40,096 nucleotides of DNA, taken from positions 1-40,096 of the forward strand of contig JAHDDX010000018.1 of the NCBI GenBank assembly GCA_020629135.1, read 5' to 3'. The DNA comes from Hellea sp. (lineage in GTDB: Bacteria; Pseudomonadota; Alphaproteobacteria; Caulobacterales; Maricaulaceae). Each line of letters starts with the position of its first letter. Positions within the stretch are counted from its first letter, which is position 1. Under the pieces are notes generated by a model. That model was not told the DNA's origin and did no database searches. It worked only from the letters and a program-made list of their open reading frames with translations. Both the position numbers and the translations under genes were made by a program. Positions 33,288 through 40,096 of this stretch are shown here, in pieces.

Positions 33288-34547
33288 TTACAGGTCTTTG
33301 GATTTTACAGTTTTTTTCTTTGACTTGAGAGCGCGGGGATCGATCCTGAGCATCATCGCAAAGGCCCGAGGACGCGGGATCGAAACATAATCGGTGCTGT
33401 CATCTGCGGGTTTTCTTTGGGTTCGCCGATAAGTTCCATATACCGCCAGAAAAATGTGAATGATCGCCGTATAAGCAAACATAGCCGAAGGCTCTATGAC
33501 TGACATTACGATCGGAGCAATAGACGGCCCGACAATAGACCCCAGTCCATAAATTAAAAGCAAGCCTCCACTGATCGCAACAAACTCATGCGGCTCAGCA
33601 TAGTCATTGGCGTGAGCCGCCGACAAACCGTAAACCTGCATGGCGAATGCCCCGAACAGGCCGCCACCTATTAGCAACATTGTCAGACTTTCAGGCCCCA
33701 TTTGCCAGAGGAAAATTCCGGAAAAAGCGGCCCCGATACTCGCCATTACAAGGAGTAGTCTTCGTCCGAATTTATCAGACAGATATCCAACGGGCCATTG
33801 CAATAAAGCGCCTGACGCGATGACGACACTCATAAAGGTTGAAACCATCATGACCGGATGTCCCAATTGCTGAACCATGACCGGCGCGACTCCCCAAAAT
33901 GCGCCATTGGCCATTCCCACCGAAAAACATCCGACAACTGCAAGCGGCACCGTTCTAACGAGTTTTTTGAGATTTAAGGAGGTTTGACTGACCGCTATCG
34001 GCGCCTTGGATGTTGACAAAGAGATAGGGAAAATCGCCAAAGCCACGCAAATTGCAACAACACAGAACAAGACGAAGTCCGCAGGATCAGCCAAAGTCAG
34101 CATAAACTGACCGATTGTAACAGCGGCGAGATCCACCATGCGGTAAACCGATAACACTTGTCCCCGGCTTTCATTCGGAGCCTGTTCATTGATCCAGCTT
34201 TCGATCAACATGTAAAGACCTGCAAAGCTGAACCCGGTTAACATTCTAAGTATAATCCAGGACGGAATACTGACGGCAATGATGTGCATTAGAACGGCGG
34301 CAGCCGTCAGCGATGATAATGCGGCAAACACCCGGACATGCCCGACTCGTTTGACCAGATGCGGCGTTCCGATACAGCCTGATATAAAACCGGCAAAATA
34401 CGCAGAAGTCATCAGGCCAATGGCAAATAGAGGAAAGCCTTCAATTTCAGCTCGAATAGCGACAAGCGTACTAAGAAGGCCGCCTCCGGCCAGAAGAATT
34501 GCGGCTGAAATTATCAACGCACCGACTGATTTAAACACAGCCTGCAT
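33288..34547 (-). CDS. MFS transporter, YcaD-like
   Basis: ATG 34547 behind AGGA is preferred over 34583, whose ribosome binding site is too close. The 419-residue protein has about twelve hydrophobic helices, the MFS loop motif YLSDKFGRR between helices of the second half, RMLTGFSFAGLYMLIESWIN in the first half, and a basic C-terminus (KSKKKTVKSK). It resembles the YcaD group of the major facilitator superfamily. Substrate is unknown. The 105-base gap after the dehydrogenase genes contains an inverted repeat (AAAGGC at 34589-34594, GCCTTT at 34608-34613) without a T-run, so it may or may not be a separate transcription unit. Confidence 0.85.
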   Translation of the reverse strand: MQAVFKSVGALIISAAILLAGGGLLSTLVAIRAEIEGFPLFAIGLMTSAYFAGFISGCIGTPHLVKRVGHVRVFAALSSLTAAAVLMHIIAVSIPSWIILRMLTGFSFAGLYMLIESWINEQAPNESRGQVLSVYRMVDLAAVTIGQFMLTLADPADFVLFCVVAICVALAIFPISLSTSKAPIAVSQTSLNLKKLVRTVPLAVVGCFSVGMANGAFWGVAPVMVQQLGHPVMMVSTFMSVVIASGALLQWPVGYLSDKFGRRLLLVMASIGAAFSGIFLWQMGPESLTMLLIGGGLFGAFAMQVYGLSAAHANDYAEPHEFVAISGGLLLIYGLGSIVGPSIAPIVMSVIEPSAMFAYTAIIHIFLAVYGTYRRTQRKPADDSTDYVSIPRPRAFAMMLRIDPRALKSKKKTVKSKDL

Positions 34548-34652
34548 GGTTAAATCCTGTATCAGCAGACGAACTGCGGCCATGCCTCAAAGGCCATTTC
34601 GCCTTATGCCTTTAACTTTCCCAGGACAAGAAAAATCTAATATAATTATCGT

Positions 34653-35783
34653 TTAAAATAAGAGATCAGCGAGTTTTCTTTTATGATAGGCCGCATCGCC
34701 ATATTGCGATGCATGGAACAAAGCGCATCGGCGATAAAGCTGCGCGTCGCAATCATAGGTAAATCCAAAACCCCCATGAAACTGGATCGCTCTATCCGCG
34801 GCGAAAGAGAGGGCCTGATCCGCGCGCGCCTTGGCCATCCGCGTCGCGACTTCGCCTTCGCCTTGACGATCAAAACAAAACGCCGCCGCATATAAAAGTG
34901 AACGTGCCTTCTCATAACCCACAAAAGCGTCGACGGTTGGATGTTTCAAAGCCTGATAGCTACCGATCAGCTTGCCGAATTGTCGACGGGTTTTTAGATA
35001 TTCAACCGTGTAATCAATGGTCGATTTACAAGCCCCGCAAAGCTCTGCAGACCCCAATAGATTGGCCGCTAAATGGATATGGCCCAGCGTCGCCTTCGTG
35101 GCATTTTCATTCATGAATTGGTCTAATGACACTGAAATACCGTCAAGCGTCAGCTCATAAGACCGTTTGACTTCATCAATAATCCGTTCCCGTCGGACAG
35201 CGTGTTGGCTGATTTGATCACCTCGGAGCGCTACAAGCCGGACCGCATCGTCGAGTTTGACGCTAATGACAACCAGCTCAGCCGAGGTCAAATCCATGAC
35301 AAAGGTTTTTGTTCCGGAAAGAACGTAACCGTTCCCATCTTTCGTCGCCTTCGCATCGATATTATTCAGATCCCAATCACCATTACTCTCAGACAAAGCC
35401 AAGGTCGCTGCTTTGCCCGCGACGATTTGAGGGAGATATGATTTCTTTTGAGCGTCAGTCCCCCCCATGATCAGGGCCTGCGCCGCCAAAGTCGTTGAAA
35501 TAAAAGGCGAGTTTAAAAGATAACGTCCCATTTGTTCGGCGATCGGCACAACTTCAGTCAAGCTTAAGCCGACACCGTCATAATCTTCTGGTATGGCCAC
35601 AGCCAACCAACCTAATTCACCAATCTGTTTCCAGACCTCAGGGTCATAGCCTAAGTCGTCTTCCATCAATGCCCGAACTTTTTCGATCGGCGAGTGATCA
35701 AGACAAAAATTTTCCGCCACATCCAGCAAATCGATTTGGGCTTCGGTGATACCTATTTCCGTTGAAATTTTCATGGTGCTCAC
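34653..35783 (-). CDS. Acyl-CoA dehydrogenase, RQFG-type subunit A
   Basis: The 376-residue protein starts at GTG 35783 overlapping the previous stop; an ATG lies at 35774. It has the N-terminal, middle and C-terminal ACAD domains. The C-terminal half carries the FAD/tetramer motif RRQFGKLIGSYQALKH and QFHGGFGFTYDCD, but it lacks the GGTSEIQ-type motif near the end. It pairs with the complementary gene just upstream at 35780-36979, the pattern of alpha2beta2 acyl-CoA dehydrogenases such as mycobacterial ChsE4-ChsE5. Catalytic base not assigned. Confidence 0.85.
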   Translation of the reverse strand: MSTMKISTEIGITEAQIDLLDVAENFCLDHSPIEKVRALMEDDLGYDPEVWKQIGELGWLAVAIPEDYDGVGLSLTEVVPIAEQMGRYLLNSPFISTTLAAQALIMGGTDAQKKSYLPQIVAGKAATLALSESNGDWDLNNIDAKATKDGNGYVLSGTKTFVMDLTSAELVVISVKLDDAVRLVALRGDQISQHAVRRERIIDEVKRSYELTLDGISVSLDQFMNENATKATLGHIHLAANLLGSAELCGACKSTIDYTVEYLKTRRQFGKLIGSYQALKHPTVDAFVGYEKARSLLYAAAFCFDRQGEGEVATRMAKARADQALSFAADRAIQFHGGFGFTYDCDAQLYRRCALFHASQYGDAAYHKRKLADLLF

Positions 35784-36979
35784 CGTGTCTTTGGCAGGCT
35801 GAGTGCATGCTCGCCAATGATATTACGCTGGATTTGCGATGTTCCACCGCCAATGGTTGCCGAGAATGCGTTCAGATAGGACCTATGCCAATAGCCTTCA
35901 TCAATGGCATTGGGTTCGTCCACATAATAACCGCCTTTTGTCCCCATCAGACTGATCGCAAACTCATTAATGCGCAGTGCAAACTCAGTGTGTGTCAATT
36001 TAGACATTAACGGCAAAGCCTGTGGGCAATCCCGCACTAAGGGGCTTATCCGGGCCCGCTTGCCGTTGAGCGCCATGGCCTGAGCATCGATAACGAAATC
36101 CATCAACTTATCGCGCACAACAGGATCAGCCAAAACAGATTGTCCGTCCCGCTTGGCTTTGGACGCCAATTGAAGAATTTCCAGCGGATCGACTTCGGTC
36201 AAGACGTAGCCGCCCGCCTGGCCGCCTCTGGCACTGCGCTCATACTCCAAAGTCTGCATAGCGATTTTCCAACCTTCGCCTTCACGTCCCATCAAACCGT
36301 CGGCTGGAATACGCGTATCTGTGAAAAAAGTCTGGGTGAAGCCATGTTCACCGGTCAGTTTTTTGATTTTAACAGTCTCGATACCCGGCACGGTCATAGG
36401 CGTTAGAATAAAACTCAGGCCCGCATATTTGCTCGGCGCGTCGAGATCTGTTCGAGCCAGCAGGATCATATATTTGGCATAATGCCCATGGGTGGTCCAG
36501 ATTTTCGACCCGTTTAGGACATATTCGTCGCCGTCGCGGACCGCCCGAAGTTGGGCATTGCCAAGGTCTGAGCCGTTCTCAGGTTCAGAAAAGCCTTGGC
36601 ACCAGATATCTTCGGCCGACAATATGCCTTTGATATATTTCTGCTTATGCGCTTCGGATCCGATATCCAGAATAAGCGGGCCAGTCCAATTTATACCGAT
36701 CGCATTGAGCATGATCGGCCCGCGGTATTTTTTCATGGCCCGAGTGGCAATGTCCTGATGCTTTTGCGTCAGTCCACCACCGCCATATTCTTTGGGCCAG
36801 GCTGCACCGAGATATCCCGCCGAATAAACTTTATTCTGCCATTCTCTGAGAAACTCAAATTGTTGATCTGTGCCGACTTCCATGAAGGTCAGAGGCAACA
36901 TGAAATCCGGTTCGCCCGGTGTGTTTTCCGCAAACCAGGCGTCGGCGTCCCGTTCAAATTCTCTGAGCTCGGCCTCCAT
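35780..36979 (-). CDS. Acyl-CoA dehydrogenase, GGTS-type subunit B
   Basis: The 399-residue ACAD has WCQGFSEPENGSDLGN (substrate/FAD loop), FTDTRIP and a C-terminus with SATIGGGTSQIQRNIIGEH. It lacks the RQFG and QxxGGxG motifs that a homotetrameric ACAD would carry, which are instead present in the protein encoded four bases downstream at 35783. The two are translationally coupled through a GTGA overlap and probably form a heterotetramer. Substrate unknown; sterol-like or branched acyl-CoA substrates are typical for such pairs in actinobacteria. Confidence 0.85.
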   Translation of the reverse strand: MEAELREFERDADAWFAENTPGEPDFMLPLTFMEVGTDQQFEFLREWQNKVYSAGYLGAAWPKEYGGGGLTQKHQDIATRAMKKYRGPIMLNAIGINWTGPLILDIGSEAHKQKYIKGILSAEDIWCQGFSEPENGSDLGNAQLRAVRDGDEYVLNGSKIWTTHGHYAKYMILLARTDLDAPSKYAGLSFILTPMTVPGIETVKIKKLTGEHGFTQTFFTDTRIPADGLMGREGEGWKIAMQTLEYERSARGGQAGGYVLTEVDPLEILQLASKAKRDGQSVLADPVVRDKLMDFVIDAQAMALNGKRARISPLVRDCPQALPLMSKLTHTEFALRINEFAISLMGTKGGYYVDEPNAIDEGYWHRSYLNAFSATIGGGTSQIQRNIIGEHALSLPKTR

Positions 36980-36981
36980 GA

Positions 36982-38121
36982 TTAAAACTTCTTGGACTGG
37001 GCGACTTGTTCCAGATGATAATTGGTGTCGCCGAACATTTCCTGCGCCACCCGAATACGCTTAGCAAAGAGACCAACGTCAAACTCGTCGGTCATACCCA
37101 CGCCACCATGCATTTGAATACCTTCGACGCTTGCCAATCGAGCGACATTGCCGAGCTTGGCTTTCGCCATAGACACATAGGTTCCGGCATCAGGCAGACC
37201 CATATCCAAAGCCGACAAAGCCGCAAGCACCGCAGACCGGCAAACCTCAATTTCGGAATACAGGTGCGAAGCCCGGTGTTGTAGAGCTTGAAACTCTCCA
37301 ATAATCCGGCCAAATTGTTTGCGCTCTTTGATATATTCCACTGTGTTTTCGAAAGCCTGACTACCGGAACCTAACAATTCCGCCGACAGGGCTGCGCGAC
37401 CGGCATTCAGGACCAGATCGAGGATCTCGCCGCCTTTACCCGTTTCGCCGATTAAAGCATCTCCATCAACCTCAACATCATCTAATACGATCCGTGCCGC
37501 GTTGCGGCTATCTGCCATAATCGTGCGTTCGGTCGACACGCCTTTGGACTTGGGATCAACCAGGAACAGGCTCAATCCGTCCGGGTCACCCACTGCGCCA
37601 GAGGTACGCGCAGCGACAATGAACTTATCCGCCACGTGACCATCTACCACCATGGCCTTGGCGCCGTTCAATCGAAACCCATTGCCGGACGGCGTCGCTG
37701 TTGTTGCCGTCTTGGCGGGATTGTGCTTGCCGCCTTCATCGAGGGCCAGCGCCATGATCGTGCTGCCACCTGCAATCTTTGGGAGCCACTCGGCCTGTTG
37801 TTCAGCAGAGCCTCCTTTGCGAATGGCTGTTGCCGCCAGAATAGCCGTCGACAGGAATGGTGACGCAGACAGGTTTTTACCCATTTCTTCAGCGACCAGG
37901 CCCATAGCCCGGTATCCCATGTCGTTGCCGCCATGCTCTTCCGGGATCAGAATGCCAGAGAACCCCATCTCGGCCATATCCTGCCAGAGGCCGCGAGAAA
38001 AGCCGGTCGCGTCTTCTGTGTCGCGGAGTTTGCGTAATTCAGTGACCGGGGCTTTATCCCGGAAAAATCCGGCAGCCGCGTCCTGCAACATAACTTCATC
38101 TTCGGTCAGTAAAAGTTTCAC
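36982..38121 (-). CDS. Acyl-CoA dehydrogenase, RQFG-type subunit A, second pair
   Basis: The 379-residue protein has the FAD/tetramer motif RKQFGRIIGEFQALQH and QMHGGVGMTDEFDVGLF near the C-terminus and no GGTS motif, like the protein at 34653. It follows the partner gene at 38127 by 5 bases and precedes the next pair by two bases. The four dehydrogenase genes therefore form two successive A+B pairs in one operon under the TetR gene. Confidence 0.85.
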   Translation of the reverse strand: MKLLLTEDEVMLQDAAAGFFRDKAPVTELRKLRDTEDATGFSRGLWQDMAEMGFSGILIPEEHGGNDMGYRAMGLVAEEMGKNLSASPFLSTAILAATAIRKGGSAEQQAEWLPKIAGGSTIMALALDEGGKHNPAKTATTATPSGNGFRLNGAKAMVVDGHVADKFIVAARTSGAVGDPDGLSLFLVDPKSKGVSTERTIMADSRNAARIVLDDVEVDGDALIGETGKGGEILDLVLNAGRAALSAELLGSGSQAFENTVEYIKERKQFGRIIGEFQALQHRASHLYSEIEVCRSAVLAALSALDMGLPDAGTYVSMAKAKLGNVARLASVEGIQMHGGVGMTDEFDVGLFAKRIRVAQEMFGDTNYHLEQVAQSKKF

Positions 38122-38126
38122 AGCGC

Positions 38127-39299
38127 CTATCCTCCAGGCAATTCTAGAATACGTTTTGAAATAATATTGAGCATGACCTCGGACGTTCCGCCCTCAATCG
38201 AATTGCCTTTGGTCCGCATCCAGGTCCGCGCCAAATGCCCGTCATTGGATCGCTCCCCTTCCCATTCCAGACCGTCACCGCCTGCGGCGTTGATCAAGAG
38301 CTCAAATTTGCGCTTATTGAGCTCGGTCCCATAATATTTCAGCATGGATGATTTGGCGCCGAGGCTGACACCGGCTTTGGCTTCAGAGAGCATACGCATC
38401 ATGGTCATTTTAAATGCCCAGTCATCGACTTCGGCTTGGGCGATTTCACCGCGCAGGATTGGGTCCGGCAGCTTGCCGTCTTCAAGCCCCATATAATCCA
38501 CCGCCATTTCCGACACGGAGCGGCCAAGTCCGATATCCCCGATCATTTCCCGCTCATGGGTCAGCAAATATTTGGCGATGTTCCAGCCCTGGCCTTCGAC
38601 ACCGACCAGATTTTCTTTCGGCACTTTGACGTCCGTGAAAAAGGTTTCGCAAAATGGCGATTTCCCAGAGATCAGCTTGATCGGCTTGGGCTCCACACCC
38701 GGCGTCGTCATATCAAATAAAAGGAATGAAATGCCTTCATGTTTCGAGCCGGAATTATCGGTCCGCACAAGACAGAAAATCCAGTCCGCCTTATCGGCAT
38801 AGGACGTCCAGACCTTCTGACCATTGACCAGGTAATGATCACCCTTATCTTCGGCCTTGGTTTGCAATGAGGCCAGATCCGACCCCGACCCGGGCTCGGA
38901 ATATCCTTGACACCAGCGAATTTCACCCCGGGCAATGGGCGGCAGATATTCAAGCTTTTGCTCTTCCGAGCCAAATTTCAAGAGCGCCGGGCCGAGCATC
39001 CAGATACCAAATGAGGAGAGCGGAGAACGGGCGCCGATACGTTTCATTTCCTGTTTGAGAATTTGCTCTTCGGCGCGGGTCAATCCGGCACCACCATATT
39101 TCTCGTCCCAGGTCGGCACGGTCCAACCTTTGGCCGACATCCGCTCAAGCCAGATTTTCTGATCGTCACTGGTAAATACCCAGTTTCGACCGCCCCAACA
39201 GCTTTCCTCGTCGGATTTGACGGGTTTACGCATTTCAGGCGGGCAGTTTTCTTCCAGCCACGCCCTCGTTTCGGCTCTGAACTTGTCTAGGTCACTCAT
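38127..39299 (-). CDS. Acyl-CoA dehydrogenase, GGTS-type subunit B, second pair
   Basis: The 390-residue protein carries WCQGYSEPGSGSDLAS, FTDVKVPKENLVG and a C-terminus with SIEGGTSEVMLNIISKRI, and lacks RQFG and QxxGGxG motifs. It is the first metabolic gene after the TetR regulator, 12 bases downstream. With 36982-38121 it should form an FAD-containing heteromeric acyl-CoA dehydrogenase carrying out alpha,beta-dehydrogenation of an unknown acyl-CoA. Confidence 0.85.
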   Translation of the reverse strand: MSDLDKFRAETRAWLEENCPPEMRKPVKSDEESCWGGRNWVFTSDDQKIWLERMSAKGWTVPTWDEKYGGAGLTRAEEQILKQEMKRIGARSPLSSFGIWMLGPALLKFGSEEQKLEYLPPIARGEIRWCQGYSEPGSGSDLASLQTKAEDKGDHYLVNGQKVWTSYADKADWIFCLVRTDNSGSKHEGISFLLFDMTTPGVEPKPIKLISGKSPFCETFFTDVKVPKENLVGVEGQGWNIAKYLLTHEREMIGDIGLGRSVSEMAVDYMGLEDGKLPDPILRGEIAQAEVDDWAFKMTMMRMLSEAKAGVSLGAKSSMLKYYGTELNKRKFELLINAAGGDGLEWEGERSNDGHLARTWMRTKGNSIEGGTSEVMLNIISKRILELPGG

Positions 39300-39311
39300 A
39301 ATTCTGATCCA

Positions 39312-40022
39312 TTATGTTTCATTTTCATCTAACATTTGCTCCATACGGCTGACGGCCTGGTCCAGACGATCGGCAAGTTGATTGCCGACCGCGCCATTGC
39401 GCGCTTGTCCGGATCCAAACAGTATATTCATCAGTCCTTGAACAAAATTCTCAATGTCATTTTGCTGACGTTTTATCATCAATGTGCGAACGCCGTATTC
39501 AAGTGACCCAAAGAAGATATCGCGTAAAATTGTTGGTGAGGTATCTTTGGCGAATTCCCCTTGCTGAATGGCGTCCTTAGCCACGCGAATAAAAACAGTC
39601 GAATACGCCCGGTTCAACGCATAGATATCGCTGCCCTCATAATTATCGATCGTATGACCGAGGGTTGAAACGATCTCCAGAATTCGCCAGTTTCCGATGA
39701 CCTCGCCCATATGATGGCGCGCGAAGAATTCAATACGTTCACGCGGGCTGGACAAGGCATCCACCCCATTTTGTGCGCTTTGGGTCAATCCATCATAGAA
39801 GTCCGCAAGAACCGCCCGGGCCACGTCTTCTTTGTTCTTGAAATAGAGATAGACCGTGCCGTCCGCCACGCCGCTTTGCCGGGCAATATCCGAGATTGTG
39901 GTCTTGCGATATCCTTTGTCATTAAACAGACTGCTGGCCGCTGCGATAATCGCTTCTTCCCGGTGTTCGACCTTTTGTCGTCGGGTCTGCGTTTGCGATA
40001 TTTGCGCCGCGGAATTGGACAT
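39312..40022 (-). CDS. TetR-family transcriptional regulator
   Basis: The 236-residue protein has the TetR helix-turn-helix at about residues 20-70 (TTISDIARQSGVADGTVYLYF, KNKEDVARAVL) and an all-helical C-terminal ligand domain. It is the first gene of the acyl-CoA dehydrogenase operon, so autoregulation and control of all four dehydrogenases is the simplest model. FadR-like TetR proteins of fatty-acid metabolism respond to acyl-CoA; the inducer here is probably the CoA ester processed by the operon. Two inverted repeats lie in the 74 bases upstream. Confidence 0.9.
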   Translation of the reverse strand: MSNSAAQISQTQTRRQKVEHREEAIIAAASSLFNDKGYRKTTISDIARQSGVADGTVYLYFKNKEDVARAVLADFYDGLTQSAQNGVDALSSPRERIEFFARHHMGEVIGNWRILEIVSTLGHTIDNYEGSDIYALNRAYSTVFIRVAKDAIQQGEFAKDTSPTILRDIFFGSLEYGVRTLMIKRQQNDIENFVQGLMNILFGSGQARNGAVGNQLADRLDQAVSRMEQMLDENET

Positions 40023-40048
40023 GGTTTGCGAGACAACCTCAGTTCTTG

Positions 40049-40067
40049 ACTTTCACAAAATGAAAGT
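40049..40067. promoter_or_regulatory. Candidate TetR operator
   Basis: ACTTTCA at 40049-40055 and TGAAAGT at 40061-40067 form a perfect 7-bp inverted repeat with a five-base spacer (19 bases in all), centred 36 bases upstream of the tetR ATG. Size and position fit an autoregulatory TetR operator. Confidence 0.55.
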
Positions 40068-40079
40068 TATTCATCATTT

Positions 40080-40094
40080 ATGAGGAATACTCAT
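40080..40094. promoter_or_regulatory. Second inverted repeat upstream of tetR
   Basis: ATGAG at 40080-40084 and CTCAT at 40090-40094 are a perfect 5-bp inverted repeat, also with a five-base spacer. It does not share the sequence of the first repeat, so it may be a half-related site or chance. Confidence 0.25.
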
Positions 40095-40096
40095 TA

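Noticed and set aside
34584-34652. Terminator between the dehydrogenase operon and the MFS gene
   Set aside because: The AAAGGC/GCCTTT repeat has a 13-base loop and no T-run.
1-40096. CRISPR arrays, tRNA or rRNA genes, insertion sequences, prophage
   Set aside because: No repeated spacer units, cloverleaf-like segments, transposase or phage proteins were recognised.

Overview
The window looks like an alphaproteobacterial chromosome segment, probably from a marine or host-associated aerobe. This rests on gene families (non-pyrrolysine MttB proteins, a MetF/MetV pair, DUF1638, DUF1289, a DddP-like M24 protein, GlxA-type AraC regulators), not on a marker gene. GC is moderate. No rRNA, tRNA, CRISPR array, IS element or phage gene was seen. 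Nearly all of the sequence is coding, and no gene-free stretch exceeds about 200 bases.

Layout. (1) 1-1.7 kb: a truncated S41-peptidase-like lipoprotein gene divergent from a membrane-anchored CadC-type regulator with TPRs. (2) 1.8-8.9 kb: a quaternary-amine block with a DgcA-like flavoprotein and an MttB-type methyltransferase on the minus strand, divergent from a BCCT transporter, a gamma-butyrobetaine-hydroxylase/TmpA-like oxygenase and an HD-domain PhnZ/TmpB-like oxygenase. (3) 9.0-11.0 kb: a lipoprotein joining a redoxin domain, a haem-c motif, a PHM-like dicopper monooxygenase region and EF-hands. (4) 11.0-20.3 kb, minus strand: acyl-CoA ligase, hydrolases, hydroxyacid dehydrogenase, an AT-rich old-yellow-enzyme gene, a FadB-like bifunctional beta-oxidation protein and MetY. 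(5) 20.3-30.5 kb, minus strand: a compact one-carbon operon: fhs, corrinoid protein, DUF1638, MetV-like, MetF-like, methyl-THF:corrinoid methyltransferase, GFA protein, corrinoid activase (RACE), a second MttB and an alpha/beta hydrolase. (6) 30.7-33.3 kb: DddP-like protein, DUF1289 and a GlxA/GbdR-like regulator, coupled on the plus strand. (7) 33.3-40.0 kb, minus strand: a TetR repressor, four acyl-CoA dehydrogenase subunits and an MFS transporter.

How it may work together (inference): a betaine-type compound enters through BCCT. The oxygenase pair might release glycine betaine from a trimethylammonium phosphonate, or else hydroxylate gamma-butyrobetaine. MttB proteins move an N-methyl group to the corrinoid protein, which RACE keeps reduced. 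The MeTr protein passes the methyl to tetrahydrofolate. MetF/MetV oxidise methyl-THF to methylene-THF and, with a FolD encoded elsewhere, Fhs recovers ATP and formate. The DgcA-like enzyme would remove a further methyl as formaldehyde. The most novel-looking signal is that every predicted protein partner of the corrinoid protein carries an Arg-rich terminal tail, while the corrinoid protein itself has a strongly acidic N-terminus.
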